Positions 17,773 to 26,443 of a stretch of DNA of 50,267 bases are shown in pieces. A program made the translations under genes and the position numbers. Location of the stretch: positions 1-50,267 of the forward strand of contig JAFSCH010000070.1 of assembly GCA_017436865.1 (NCBI GenBank). Reading direction: 5' to 3'. The number at the start of each line of letters is the position of its first letter. The first letter of the stretch is position 1. The notes beneath the pieces were generated by a model. The model made no database searches. It saw nothing but the letters and a program-made list of their open reading frames with translations, and was not told where the DNA came from. This DNA comes from Lachnospiraceae bacterium (GTDB lineage: Bacteria; Bacillota; Clostridia; Lachnospirales; Lachnospiraceae).

Positions 17773-19350
17773 ATGGGAATATATGTAAATCCGGATCATG
17801 CAAGCTTTAAGAAAGCAGTAGAATCACAGATTTATATAGATAAATCGGGATTAATTCCTATATTGAATGGATTATTAGGGACAGAGCAGTGCTATGTCTG
17901 TGTTAGCCGTGCCCGACGTTTTGGTAAGTCGGTTACTGCAGGCATGATAAAGGCATATTACAGTAAAGGTTGTGATTCCAGAGAACTTTTTCATGGACTC
18001 GAGATAGAAAAGGATAAAAGTTATGAGACATATTTGAATCAATATGATGTGATTCATGTTGATATGGCTGAGATGTGGTCGAATGTAGGAAAAAAAGAAG
18101 AACTGTTTTTATCAACTTTTAATAAGACAATATTAGAGGAATTGCAGAAAGAGTATAGTATGGTCGATATATCCCAGTGTAGTACAATTGCAATGGCACT
18201 TAGTCAGATTAATCATGTATGCAAGGCACAGTTTGTTGTTATTATAGATGAATGGGATACCGTTTTTCGTGAGGCAAAGCAGAACAAAAAGCTACAGGAT
18301 GAGTATATCAGTCTATTGCGTGCACTTTTTAAAGGCGAATCTTCAAAACGTTTTATTGCACTTGCATATATGACAGGAATCTTACCGATTAAGAAATACG
18401 GCATCGAATCGGCTATGAATAATTTCGATGAATATACCATGATAAGTCCGAAGATGCTTGCAAAATATTATGGCTTTACGAGTGATGAAGTCCAGAGGCT
18501 TTGTGAACAATATGGCATGGAATTTGATAAGATGTGCGAATGGTATGATGGTTATTCGTTTAAGAATGCAGAGCATATTTATAATCCGAATTCTGTAGTA
18601 AAGGCAATCCGATTTGAAGCATATGAATCGTATTGGTCGCATACAGAAGCATTCAGTTCTCTTTCAGGCTATATTTCACTCAATTTTGAAGGATTACGGG
18701 ATGATATTATTCGAATGTTTGCAGGAGAGAGATGCAGAGTCAAGGTAGGAAGCTTTGAGAACGATTTTGTGTCATATAAGAGCAAGGATGATGTCATGAC
18801 AGCGCTGATTCATTTAGGATATCTGGCATATGACCTAGAGAGCAAGGAGGCATATATTCCAAATAAAGAAGTGCAGGAAGCCTTTGAATATGCGATAGAA
18901 GGAGCAAAGTGGAGTGAGGTTGTGAATGCTATGGATGCATCCGAAAGACTTTTAAGGAGCACTTGGCAGAAGGATGTAGATGCGGTAGCGGATGCTATGG
19001 AAAAGGTTCATGCGGAAGCAGCATCTGTATTACAGTATAATGATGAAAATTCATTAAGCTGTGCTATAACATTAGCCTATTATCATGCTAGAGAATATTA
19101 TAAGATTATGCGTGAAGCGCCTTTCGGAAAAGGATATGCAGATCTTGTATTTGTGCCAAAGAAAAATAAGGATGTACCAGCCATGATTATTGAATTAAAA
19201 TGCGATAAAACGCCCGAAGAGGCAATTGCGCAGATTAAGGAACGTAACTATATGGATGGCATACAGGAATATAGAGGAAATATGCTATTAGTAGGCATTA
19301 GTTATGATAGAAAGACCAAAAAGCATAGCTGTGCTATAACAGAATGGTAG
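17773..19350 (+). CDS. AAA-ATPase-like / PD-(D/E)XK nuclease family protein, second of two
   Basis: 525 residues, the same architecture as its upstream neighbour but quite diverged. Walker-A-like CVSRARRFGKSVTAGMI is near residue 45, Walker-B-like FVVIIDEWDTVFREA in the middle, and a nuclease-like GYADLVFVPKKNKD then PAMIIELKCDK near the C-terminus, followed by an AIAQIKERNY helix. Both active-site sets look intact. The tandem arrangement may mean the two proteins work together or that one is a lineage-specific duplicate; sequence alone does not decide. It ends just before a clear terminator. Confidence 0.85.
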   Translation: MGIYVNPDHASFKKAVESQIYIDKSGLIPILNGLLGTEQCYVCVSRARRFGKSVTAGMIKAYYSKGCDSRELFHGLEIEKDKSYETYLNQYDVIHVDMAEMWSNVGKKEELFLSTFNKTILEELQKEYSMVDISQCSTIAMALSQINHVCKAQFVVIIDEWDTVFREAKQNKKLQDEYISLLRALFKGESSKRFIALAYMTGILPIKKYGIESAMNNFDEYTMISPKMLAKYYGFTSDEVQRLCEQYGMEFDKMCEWYDGYSFKNAEHIYNPNSVVKAIRFEAYESYWSHTEAFSSLSGYISLNFEGLRDDIIRMFAGERCRVKVGSFENDFVSYKSKDDVMTALIHLGYLAYDLESKEAYIPNKEVQEAFEYAIEGAKWSEVVNAMDASERLLRSTWQKDVDAVADAMEKVHAEAASVLQYNDENSLSCAITLAYYHAREYYKIMREAPFGKGYADLVFVPKKNKDVPAMIIELKCDKTPEEAIAQIKERNYMDGIQEYRGNMLLVGISYDRKTKKHSCAITEW

Positions 19351-19359
19351 TGATGGAGT

Positions 19360-19390
19360 AAAAAGAGGAACAGTGTGTTACCTCTTTTTA
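19360..19390 (+). terminator. Rho-independent terminator after the AAA-ATPase pair
   Basis: AAAAAGAGG pairs with CCTCTTTTT (19381-19389) around a 12-nt loop, directly after the stop of the second gene. An in-frame ATG at 19375 for the next gene lies inside this structure, which argues against using it as a start. Confidence 0.8.
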
Positions 19391-19488
19391 TTATGTGCAT
19401 AATAAAAAGTTATAAGAAATTAATATTATCATTCTATAAAAAACAACCGATATTGTATACAAAGAGAAAACAATGGAGGGGGATTTTT

Positions 19489-20565
19489 ATGGAAGTAAAG
19501 AAGGTAGGTGTGCAGGATACCATAAGGTCTGTAAGTGTTAGTACGAATCTTGTGATGGAAAGACAAGGAAATCAGATTAAGCCAAGCGTACCAAGTGATA
19601 CACAAGGTTATGCTGCCATAATGGAAATTTCCAAGGAAGGCTATGAAAAGTCGCTAAAGCGGGTAGACAAGGGAGATACATCACAAGATGAAAATATGAT
19701 GTCAGGCGAAGTAGTTAAAACACTGAAAGAACTGGTAGATACTGTAAAATGTGGCGGGGCATTAACGGAAGAAGAGGAAAACAGACTCCATACGGAAATG
19801 GAAAAAGAAATAAAGATACAATATCAAAGTGTTGTGGATATGCGTTTAGACAATGATGACGAGCGTGTGTTAAAGGAAATGAAGGATGATTATCTGCTCA
19901 AGCAACGTACATTAGCCGAGATGCAGGAGAAGATACAGCAGGAAAAGCTCGCAGAAGAAGCCAAGGAAATCCAAAAAACAAGTACAGAGAATGCAAATCA
20001 AATTGTAAATAAACTGAGTGAAATCGAAATGCTGAATCAGTCACTGGATATCGATACCAGTGCTGAGAAGAGCGTGAAAAAGGAAGATACCGAGCAAACA
20101 CAAGAGCAAGAGGAAGAGGCACAAAACCATCCTCTGGAAAAGGCAATGGTAAGTGTCGAAAAGAAAGAAGAGGCTGTAAAAGAACTGGAAAACAGACAAA
20201 TCCTTGCTGCAAAGGCAGAGAAGGAATATGGAAAGCTACTGACACAGGAATATGAAAAAACCATGCAGTCTCTTTCGAATAAAGAAATCACATTACAGGA
20301 AAAAGTAAAGAATTACGAAAGCTTTATGAAGGAGTCCGCAGAGCTTGGTGTAAAGCGAGAAGTAGAAAGACATCGAAAAATGTTTTACTACGAGGCAAGA
20401 CTAGAAGCAAAAAATGAACTACGGGCAAATCAGGAGATACAGGACACACAGGAAATGTTAGAAGAACAGAGAAAAATTCAGCAAGAAATGATGATAGAAG
20501 GAGTAGGACAGGAATTCGTGAAGGAGAAGCTGGAAGAGTCTTTATTGAGATGCAATGAAAGATGA
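19489..20565 (+). CDS. Cytosolic coiled-coil protein of unknown function
   Basis: 358 residues with no recognised domain. The N-terminal 25 residues (VGVQDTIRSVSVSTNLVMER) are less charged; from about residue 110 on it is almost entirely charged helix rich in Glu, Lys and Gln, predicted as coiled coil, with no transmembrane segment or signal peptide. The start at 19489 is set by GGAGGGGG at 19475-19482. It is monocistronic, bounded by terminators on both sides. Functions such as a structural or flagellar-assembly-associated protein are possible, but nothing in the sequence shows which. Confidence 0.7.
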   Translation: MEVKKVGVQDTIRSVSVSTNLVMERQGNQIKPSVPSDTQGYAAIMEISKEGYEKSLKRVDKGDTSQDENMMSGEVVKTLKELVDTVKCGGALTEEEENRLHTEMEKEIKIQYQSVVDMRLDNDDERVLKEMKDDYLLKQRTLAEMQEKIQQEKLAEEAKEIQKTSTENANQIVNKLSEIEMLNQSLDIDTSAEKSVKKEDTEQTQEQEEEAQNHPLEKAMVSVEKKEEAVKELENRQILAAKAEKEYGKLLTQEYEKTMQSLSNKEITLQEKVKNYESFMKESAELGVKREVERHRKMFYYEARLEAKNELRANQEIQDTQEMLEEQRKIQQEMMIEGVGQEFVKEKLEESLLRCNER

Positions 20566-20646
20566 TATTATAGAGATGAAACATCCAGAAGAATTTCTAA
20601 GTGAATAAGAAAAGCAGGTAGTGATACCTGTATCGAAGTGTAGACA

Positions 20647-20690
20647 AAGAACTCAAAAGTCAATGATAAGACGTTTGGGTTCTTTTTTTG
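20647..20690 (+). terminator. Rho-independent terminator after the coiled-coil gene
   Basis: AAGAACTCAAA pairs with TTTGGGTTCTT (one G-T pair), followed by TTTTTT. It separates the conserved left part of the window from the peptide island. Confidence 0.85.
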
Positions 20691-20698
20691 TTCCTTTA

Positions 20699-20784
20699 TA
20701 GGAAAGTGCTGTAGCGTAGTGGCAGTTAGACAAGAATTTCGTAAGAAATTCTTGCCAAAGTGCGTGCGCTGGCACGCACTATTT
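20699..20784 (+). repeat. 85-bp double-hairpin repeat, copy 1
   Basis: It contains CAAGAATTTC-gtaa-GAAATTCTTG and GTGCGTGC-gctg-GCACGCAC with a conserved flank AGGAAAGTGCTGTA. Further copies lie at 41080-41165 and 44031-44116. The copies frame the island segments, so they are candidate recombination sites or small non-autonomous elements. Confidence 0.8.
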
Positions 20785-20800
20785 GTTCATTTAAGAAGAA

Positions 20801-20973
20801 TTTATGCATAAAAATACACATTTCGTGCGGGAAATAAGATATAATGTCATAAATGTGGTATAAAGAAATGATATGCACAAAATATGAGAGAATGACACAC
20901 AGATAGGATATAGGAATGTTACGAGTAGGAATATGTGATGATGAACCGTTAATTATAGAGGCTTTGCAAAGAA
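20801..20973 (+). repeat. Duplicated promoter and start of the response-regulator gene, copy 1
   Basis: These 173 bp recur, with only scattered substitutions and no gaps, at 42449-42621. The segment includes a perfect TATAAT (20840-20845) with no good -35 box, the leader and the first 19 codons of the response regulator. It marks the left part of a duplicated regulatory locus. Confidence 0.85.
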
Positions 20974-21629
20974 CCATATTAGAAATCGCAGATAAGAATG
21001 GCTGGGAAATTAGTATAAGCTGTTTTGAGTCAGGAAGAACATTGTTGGAAGCAGTTGATACATTAGAAGCAGTTTTCTTAGATATCGATATGCCGGAACT
21101 GGATGGAATCGAAACAGGTAAAAGGATAGGGGAAAAGAATAAGGACTGTAAGATTATTATGGCAACCGGAAGAGCGGATAAGTTCAAGGATGCATTCCGC
21201 ATACAAGCATTTCGCTTTGTGACAAAGCCATTTGATGTAGATGAGATAGAAGAGGCTTTGCAAGCGATCTTCCATACACAGATAGGTATGAAAGTGATAG
21301 AGCTATATGAGAAGAGGAATTCTTATCAGATTCCTCAAAAGGATATTTCGTATATCACAGCGTATGATGGTTATTCTGAGTTTGTGGTGTCGGGTAGGAA
21401 TGAAAGTAGATTATTGAGGAAAGAATGTTCCTTATCTGAATTAGAGCAGGAACTTTCGAAGGAATTATTCTTTCGAGTAAGCAGACAGTATATTGTGAAT
21501 CTTGGGAAAATTACAGAGTATGCAAAAGGAAGTATTTTCATACAAGGTAAAAAGATACTGGTTTCAAGGCGCAGAAAAAAGGAATTTGAGCAAGCGTATG
21601 TGGAATATGACTTAAACTACAGAGAATAA
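20916..21629 (+). CDS. LytTR-family response regulator (AgrA/ComE type)
   Basis: 237 residues. The N-terminal receiver domain has acidic pocket ICDDE (residues 6-10), phosphoacceptor Asp56 in EAVFLDIDMPELDG, and TKPF with the conserved Lys. The C-terminal LytTR DNA-binding domain (about 140-235) has DISYITAYDGYSEF and FFRVSRQYIVNLGKI. LytTR regulators bind pairs of 9-bp direct repeats upstream of promoters, and matching repeats occur at four promoters in this window, so it is the likely activator of the island. The cognate kinase follows after 66 bp. Confidence 0.93.
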   Translation: MLRVGICDDEPLIIEALQRTILEIADKNGWEISISCFESGRTLLEAVDTLEAVFLDIDMPELDGIETGKRIGEKNKDCKIIMATGRADKFKDAFRIQAFRFVTKPFDVDEIEEALQAIFHTQIGMKVIELYEKRNSYQIPQKDISYITAYDGYSEFVVSGRNESRLLRKECSLSELEQELSKELFFRVSRQYIVNLGKITEYAKGSIFIQGKKILVSRRRKKEFEQAYVEYDLNYRE

Positions 21630-21695
21630 TGTGAAAAATATATATTGAAGTTTTTTTGCAAGTTTTATATGTAGATACTAGAAGGGTAAGAAATA

Positions 21696-22973
21696 ATGGA
21701 AAATATAATTTGGAGTGTTATATTCATTGTAGAGACAATGAAATATGTATTAGCAGAGAAAATATTTTTTAAAAGAGATATAAAACGGAAGTGGGGGGGA
21801 TATGTAGGATTTTTAGTATATATATGTCTTGTTAATTTTTTGCAAATAACAAGTGAGGAAGAACAACATATTGTTATGTATACATTAGCTGTAACAACAT
21901 CATATATAATGGTATATGAAAAAAAGATAGAGGATTTTGTACATATTTTAATATTATTTGTAGAAGTGGCATGCATAGAGGGCATTACAGAGAAATTAAT
22001 TATTTATATTGAGCAGAATATAGGAGTTTTTGATTTACTAAAGGAATATCAACTTTTGGTAAACGGGATAGCAGTTGTATTTATATTATTTATAGTATAT
22101 ACTATTTGTAAACGAAGAAGTATGTTTGCAATAAAAATGGACTATATATGGATTCTTGTATTGTGCATGGCAGTATGTATATTATTTAATGCTGCAGGAT
22201 TGTATGTTACTAAAGAATATGTTAGAAATCAAAGATTTCAATCTTTTGTTAGTATTACTAATATATGTTCGTATGCTTCAGTGGGGGTATTGATTCTGTT
22301 TATTACATATATAAGAAATACCAATCAAAGATTGCAACAATTGCTAATAACAGAAAAAAAATTAAAGGAGGCACAGAAACATTATTATAGCTCTTTGCTT
22401 CAGAGAGAAGAAGAGACTCGAAAAAATCGGCATGATTGGAATAATCATTTGATATGTTTGGCAGAGATAGCTCAAAAGGAAAGTGCAGATAATACAAAGC
22501 AGTATATAGATACATTGATGAAGCAAAATGCACATTTAAAAGAAAAGCAATATGATGTTGGGAATGATGTGTTGAATGCAATTTTATGTTGCTATTTAGC
22601 AGAATTAGATAATGATATTTCGGTAAATATTGTTGGGAAGTGTAAAAATAACATAAGTATTGATGCGGTTGATTTATGTGTTATTGTGTCTAATTTAGTG
22701 CAAAATGCTGTGGAATATCTAAGGGATAGTAATATGGAATCAAAAAAATTATCATTCTGCATAGAAGAAGGAAACGTATATAAAAGGATATCTGTTGTGA
22801 ATAGTGTAGATAAGAATGTGTCTGAACACACTATAAAAGCAACTACTAAATCTGATAAGAGAAATCATGGAATTGGTCTTAGAAATGTTCGAGAGACAAT
22901 AGAAAGAAATGGTGGGAAGTTGGAAATTAATATTCAAGAAGGGATGTTTAAAGCACAGGTTATATGGAATTAA
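21696..22973 (+). CDS. GHKL-type sensor histidine kinase (AgrC/ComD-like)
   Basis: 425 residues. The N-terminal half has about six membrane segments (IIWSVIFIVETMKYV to YASVGVLILFITYI, residues 2-205), as in peptide-pheromone receptors. A short helical linker precedes the phosphoacceptor His246 in KNRHDWNNHLICLA. The C-terminal GHKL ATPase has N-box CVIVSNLVQNAVEYL and G-box HGIGLRNVRETIERNGGK. In characterised systems such kinases sense secreted peptides. No AgrB protease or AgrD-like gene is visible, so the ligand is not obvious; the 25-residue peptide encoded just downstream is one candidate. Confidence 0.9.
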   Translation: MENIIWSVIFIVETMKYVLAEKIFFKRDIKRKWGGYVGFLVYICLVNFLQITSEEEQHIVMYTLAVTTSYIMVYEKKIEDFVHILILFVEVACIEGITEKLIIYIEQNIGVFDLLKEYQLLVNGIAVVFILFIVYTICKRRSMFAIKMDYIWILVLCMAVCILFNAAGLYVTKEYVRNQRFQSFVSITNICSYASVGVLILFITYIRNTNQRLQQLLITEKKLKEAQKHYYSSLLQREEETRKNRHDWNNHLICLAEIAQKESADNTKQYIDTLMKQNAHLKEKQYDVGNDVLNAILCCYLAELDNDISVNIVGKCKNNISIDAVDLCVIVSNLVQNAVEYLRDSNMESKKLSFCIEEGNVYKRISVVNSVDKNVSEHTIKATTKSDKRNHGIGLRNVRETIERNGGKLEINIQEGMFKAQVIWN

Positions 22974-22986
22974 AAGTAAGTGATTA

Positions 22987-23017
22987 AAAAGAGACTGGCA
23001 AATGGCTAGTCTCTTTT
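22987..23017 (+). terminator. Rho-independent terminator after the histidine kinase
   Basis: AAAAGAGACTGGC pairs with GCTAGTCTCTTTT. The stem ends exactly where the first LytTR-type repeat begins (23018). Related terminator sequences end two other cassettes at 31167 and 43999. Confidence 0.85.
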
Positions 23018-23080
23018 GCCGTTTAAGGAGTTAAGTGACCGTTCAAAGAGTTATGGTTGAAAAAAGATATGGTTCATGAT
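23018..23080 (+). promoter_or_regulatory. LytTR-type operator and promoter P1 (system A)
   Basis: GCCGTTTAA (23018-23026) and ACCGTTCAA (23038-23046) are direct repeats 20 bp apart. A -10-like CATGAT sits at 23075-23080, exactly 37 bp from the start of the second repeat. No consensus -35 is present, as expected for an activated promoter. The same geometry is seen at 31.2, 31.8 and 44.1 kb. Confidence 0.75.
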
Positions 23081-23127
23081 AGTTTCGATATGTTAATAAG
23101 TAACAATAGCAATTGAGAGAGGTACAA

Positions 23128-23205
23128 ATGATGAAATATAGTGTACAAACAATGGATATAATAGGTGATATAGTGAGTTGGATATTAGGTGGATTAAATA
23201 ATTGA
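23128..23205 (+). CDS. 25-residue amphipathic peptide, delta-hemolysin-like (possible pheromone or toxin)
   Basis: It starts MMKYSVQTM and continues DIIGDIVSWILGGLNN. GAGAGAGG lies upstream at a suitable distance. It is the first ORF after promoter P1, about 50 nt from the -10 box. The stretch IIGDIVSWIL visually resembles TIGDLVKWII of S. aureus delta-hemolysin (a phenol-soluble modulin), that is, a hydrophobic/amphipathic helix with a central Trp and no cleavable leader. It could be a leaderless secreted peptide sensed by the neighbouring kinase, a cytolytic peptide, or a leader peptide. A degraded relative may occur at 44236. Function is inferred only. Confidence 0.6.
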   Translation: MMKYSVQTMDIIGDIVSWILGGLNN

Positions 23206-23260
23206 GGTTATGTATGTATTAAGCAAGAAAATGTTAAATAAAGAGGAATAGGACAAAGAA

Positions 23261-24655
23261 ATGGAGAAGCCTTTTGTTAAATTAGTTAGAACACCAAACG
23301 GATATTATTGTTATGATGTGAATACTAATAGGATTATTTGTGTTGATAAAGTTCAATATGAAAAATTGGAAGAAATTCTTATTGGAAATATAAAATGGGA
23401 TGAGTCATTAAATACACTAAAGGATAGTGGATATTTATGTATGAGTAATATTAAAAAGATAGAACATCCTGAAACGGAGAACGTAGAATATTATTTGGAA
23501 AGACATATTAATCAATTAGTATTACAACTCACGCAAAATTGTAATTTAAGATGTTCCTATTGTGCGTATTCAAATGAAAATAATAAAACGCAACGAAATC
23601 ATACATCTAAAAAAATGGATATAGAAATAGCTAAAAAGGCAATTGATTTTATGGTATGTCATTCGTGTGATAGCAAGAATGTAGCAATTGGATTCTATGG
23701 GGGAGAACCTTTGTTAGAGTTCAAATTAGTAAAAGATATTATAGAATATGCAGAGAAACAATTTTTAGGAAAGCCTATTAGTTTCACTATAACAACGAAT
23801 GGAACACTTTTAACAAATGAAATATTTGAATATTTAGTTCAACATAATGTGTCGGTTGTTGTTAGTGTGGATGGACCTAAAAAGATTCATGATAAGAACA
23901 GGGTTTATATATCTGGACAGGGTTCATTTGAGACTGTTTATAGAAATTTGAATAGCATTTATCATGAGTATGGAGAAAAATGTTGTGACCATATTTCTAT
24001 AAATATGGTTGTAGATCCACAAAATAATATTGATGAAATTTGTTCCATTTTTAAAGAATCCATATTTAGTAAACTTAATGTAAGATATACAGTAGTAGAT
24101 GATGTTTATATAGATGAAAAGACAACTTTTTCGGAAGAATATATAAAAAAATATAGATATAAGTATTTTATGATGCTGTTAAACTATTTGAGTATTATAG
24201 ATGGTTTAGACTATGAAAAAATATTTGAAAATGAAAAAGTAAGAATGGAAGAAGATTACAATTATTTTAATAAAACATATCAAGGACTTCCGGAAGTATG
24301 GTCGCATTCGGGACCGTGCATTCCAGGAAAACGTAGATTGTTTGTTGATATTTATGGTAATTTGTTCCCATGTGAACGAGTAAGTGAGACATCGGAAATA
24401 ATGAATATTGGAACCTTAGATAAGGGATTCTATTACGAGAAAGTAAAACAAATATTGAATGTAGGAAAACTAACAGAAAAAGAATGTTCTACTTGTTATG
24501 CGATTAATAAATGTACTATTTGTGCCAGACTGGCAGATGAATGTGGTGTGCTTTCAGCAGAGAAAAAGAAAAAACATTGTGAATTGGTTAAAGCTAATAT
24601 GGAACAAATGATACGTAAAGTTTTGTTAGAAAAAGAATTAAGGAAATGTTATTAA
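23261..24655 (+). CDS. Radical SAM/SPASM peptide maturase (CcpM, CLI_3235 class)
   Basis: 464 residues. The N-terminal 85 residues look like a peptide-recognition region (VRTPNGYYCYDVNTNRIICV). The radical SAM cluster motif is CNLRCSYC (Cys94, Cys98, Cys101), with FYGGEPLLEF and ITTNGTLL following. The C-terminal SPASM region binds auxiliary clusters: SGPCIPGKRRLFVDIYGNLF then PCER, CSTCYAINKCTICARLADEC and a final Cys. With the TIGR04066-like protein, ACP-like protein and a Cys-rich 57-residue precursor following, it fits the Clostridial Cys-rich peptide maturation systems (TIGR04065-04069), as I recall those families. It probably installs crosslinks from Cys of the precursor. The product chemistry is unknown. 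Confidence 0.85.
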   Translation: MEKPFVKLVRTPNGYYCYDVNTNRIICVDKVQYEKLEEILIGNIKWDESLNTLKDSGYLCMSNIKKIEHPETENVEYYLERHINQLVLQLTQNCNLRCSYCAYSNENNKTQRNHTSKKMDIEIAKKAIDFMVCHSCDSKNVAIGFYGGEPLLEFKLVKDIIEYAEKQFLGKPISFTITTNGTLLTNEIFEYLVQHNVSVVVSVDGPKKIHDKNRVYISGQGSFETVYRNLNSIYHEYGEKCCDHISINMVVDPQNNIDEICSIFKESIFSKLNVRYTVVDDVYIDEKTTFSEEYIKKYRYKYFMMLLNYLSIIDGLDYEKIFENEKVRMEEDYNYFNKTYQGLPEVWSHSGPCIPGKRRLFVDIYGNLFPCERVSETSEIMNIGTLDKGFYYEKVKQILNVGKLTEKECSTCYAINKCTICARLADECGVLSAEKKKKHCELVKANMEQMIRKVLLEKELRKCY

Positions 24656-24671
24656 GGTATGAGGTGTATTT

Positions 24672-25787
24672 ATGGTGTCGTGTATTGCATATCCATTTTC
24701 GGAAATGGCGTTATCTACAATAAAGATATTGAAGGAAAAATCAATATATAAAGATATAAAATTGGTAGTTCCTAAGGGTTGGTTTCTTGTTGAACAGGAT
24801 AAGTTAGTTGATGCAGGAAGAATAACATGGGGAGAAGAAATTGGATATGTGATGACCAATGATTTTGAGGAAGCTTTAGAGGATGGAGATACAGTTATTT
24901 TTTTAGATTCTCCAAATGCTTCAGTAATAAAAAATGATTGTTATGAAAAGATGATAATGTCTGCAAAATTGGGGAAAAATATCATTTGTTGCATGAATGT
25001 TGAAAAAGAATTTGCAGAAGAAGTATCCAATATATGCAAGTCAAATAATAAAATATATGAAGATTATAGTGACAAAATAATTAGTGAATATGATATTAAT
25101 GATAAGTTGTACAATATAGAAACACCTATCGTGTGTATTGGATGTTTGTTTCCTAATATAGGATATCAGTGTGATGCGCTTTTTTTGGCCGAGATTTTGT
25201 CTAAGCAGGGATATAAGGTTAGTGTTGTTTCAAAAAATGGAAATATAAAATTAGCAGGCGGCTTTGTAATACCTGATGCGGAAGAAGGTATGTTAGATAG
25301 TTCGTATATAGTACAGATTAATCATTTTGTTAAGATGATAGAAAAGCGTACTTATCCGGATATCATATTAATAGATATTCCGGGCGCTATGATGAAATAT
25401 ACAAATGAAATACATAATGATTTTGCGATAGAGGCATTTTGTTTTTCACAGGCGTTAGATAGTGATTATTTTATTTTGAAGTCATTGATAGGAGAATACC
25501 CGGAAGAGTTTTATTGCAGGCTAAGTGAATGTTTTGAACATAAATATGGATTTGGTATTGATAAAGTATGTATTGATAATAGGATTATTGATTTTTCGGA
25601 ATCTCTTGAATTTCGTCAAGTTGTATATAACTATGTTCCAAATGAAATAGTTAATGATTATATTAAAGAAGTTTGTGAAGGTAGAACTTCAAATTATCTT
25701 CTAAATGCTCATGATCAAGAAACGTATCTTAATATTGCAAGTTCTATTGTTGAAAATTTATCTTCTGGGGAAAATGTTGCTGTATAG
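24672..25787 (+). CDS. Peptide maturation system protein, TIGR04066-like
   Basis: 371 residues, cytosolic, 16 bp after the radical SAM gene. It begins MVSCIAYPFSEMALSTIKIL; the middle has VCIGCLFPNIGYQCDALFLA and YPDIILIDIPGAMMKYTNE. The two halves look like Rossmann-type alpha/beta folds (VIFLDSPNASVI, IILIDIPGAM), and the GxxPNIGYQ loop could bind a nucleotide, but no classical P-loop Gly-Lys-Ser/Thr is present. It matches my recollection of a family known only from its place beside CLI_3235-type radical SAM systems. The biochemical role is unknown. Confidence 0.7.
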   Translation: MVSCIAYPFSEMALSTIKILKEKSIYKDIKLVVPKGWFLVEQDKLVDAGRITWGEEIGYVMTNDFEEALEDGDTVIFLDSPNASVIKNDCYEKMIMSAKLGKNIICCMNVEKEFAEEVSNICKSNNKIYEDYSDKIISEYDINDKLYNIETPIVCIGCLFPNIGYQCDALFLAEILSKQGYKVSVVSKNGNIKLAGGFVIPDAEEGMLDSSYIVQINHFVKMIEKRTYPDIILIDIPGAMMKYTNEIHNDFAIEAFCFSQALDSDYFILKSLIGEYPEEFYCRLSECFEHKYGFGIDKVCIDNRIIDFSESLEFRQVVYNYVPNEIVNDYIKEVCEGRTSNYLLNAHDQETYLNIASSIVENLSSGENVAV

Positions 25788-25867
25788 AGCGGATAGTGCT
25801 CTTAATTATATGTTAGTTAATAATGAATCAAAATAATAATATTAAATTAACCAAAAGAGGTCAGAAT

Positions 25868-26122
25868 ATGGAGAAAAAAGCAATTGAAGAAAAGATTTGG
25901 GAAATTATAAGCAATATCAAGGGAAAAGAAGTTAATTATAAAAAAAATGATGACGAATTAACAGGACGTTATTATAATTTGGATTCTGTCGACATGGTAT
26001 ATTTGGTTTTAGAGATACAAAAGTTTTTTATGGTTAAGATTGAGAAAAAGGACTTGGATAATTATGGTTTTTTAACAGTTGAAAAAATAAGTAATATTGT
26101 ATTTCAAAAAAAATTGATATAG
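25868..26122 (+). CDS. Acyl-carrier-protein-like maturation protein (TIGR04069-like)
   Basis: 84 residues. A four-helix acyl-carrier pattern is readable, with LDSVDMVYLVLEIQKFF carrying Ser40 in the position where phosphopantetheine is attached in true ACPs. The start at 25868 is chosen for AGAGG about 7 nt upstream; an in-frame ATG at 25823 would add 15 residues without a ribosome site. It lies between the TIGR04066-like gene and the precursor. ACP-related proteins are known companions of CLI_3235-type peptide systems, but what they carry is not established. Compare the ACP-like C-terminal domain of the system B subtilisin (35164-36129), which lacks the serine. Confidence 0.75.
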   Translation: MEKKAIEEKIWEIISNIKGKEVNYKKNDDELTGRYYNLDSVDMVYLVLEIQKFFMVKIEKKDLDNYGFLTVEKISNIVFQKKLI

Positions 26123-26172
26123 CAAGGGATAAAACATGCATGTTTATCATAAAAAAGGAAGGAGAGTATTAG

Positions 26173-26346
26173 ATGAAAAATCTAAATAAGAAACGTAATG
26201 TGCCAAATAACACGGTAGAGGCTTATGCTTTAGGATGTAGTTGTACATGTGTTTGTTATTGCATAAAAATTGGAAAATTAAATCTTTATGCAAGCTCATA
26301 TGGTGATAACTCAGCATCAATTACTATGACACCATGGGCATCTTAG
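26173..26346 (+). CDS. 57-residue Cys-rich RiPP precursor peptide (CLI_3235 class)
   Basis: The leader is MKNLNKKRNVPNNTVEAYAL and the core begins GCSCTCVCYC, four closely alternating and one further Cys, followed by a hydroxy-residue-rich tail ending SASITMTPWAS. GGAAGGAGAG lies upstream. The alternating Cys pattern, small size and position after the ACP-like gene match precursors of the Clostridial Cys-rich peptide class. The upstream radical SAM enzyme presumably links Cys sulfur to neighbouring residues. A terminator follows 15 nt after the stop, which would let the precursor be made in excess of the exporter. Confidence 0.8.
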   Translation: MKNLNKKRNVPNNTVEAYALGCSCTCVCYCIKIGKLNLYASSYGDNSASITMTPWAS

Positions 26347-26360
26347 GAATTATAGAAATA

Positions 26361-26387
26361 GAGTGGGATTTTCCCACTTTATTTTTT
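26361..26387 (+). terminator. Terminator/attenuator after the system A precursor
   Basis: AGTGGGA, loop TTT, TCCCACT, then TTATTTTTT. The stem is short (7 bp) so read-through into the ABC exporter is plausible, giving more precursor mRNA than exporter mRNA. Confidence 0.75.
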
Positions 26388-26443
26388 ATGGAAAAGTTTT
26401 TTCGCAGGAGAAAAGTTTTAGAAAAATAGTGAAGGATAAATAT

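Noticed and set aside
20916-23205. A classical agr locus with AgrB and AgrD
   Set aside because: Regulator and kinase fit, but no AgrB-like membrane peptidase and no AgrD-like prepeptide with a thiolactone Cys are present nearby; the 25-residue peptide has no Cys.
23211-23252. A 13-codon ORF (MYVLSKKMLNKEE) between the 25-residue peptide and the radical SAM gene
   Set aside because: Too short and without a ribosome site; probably chance.
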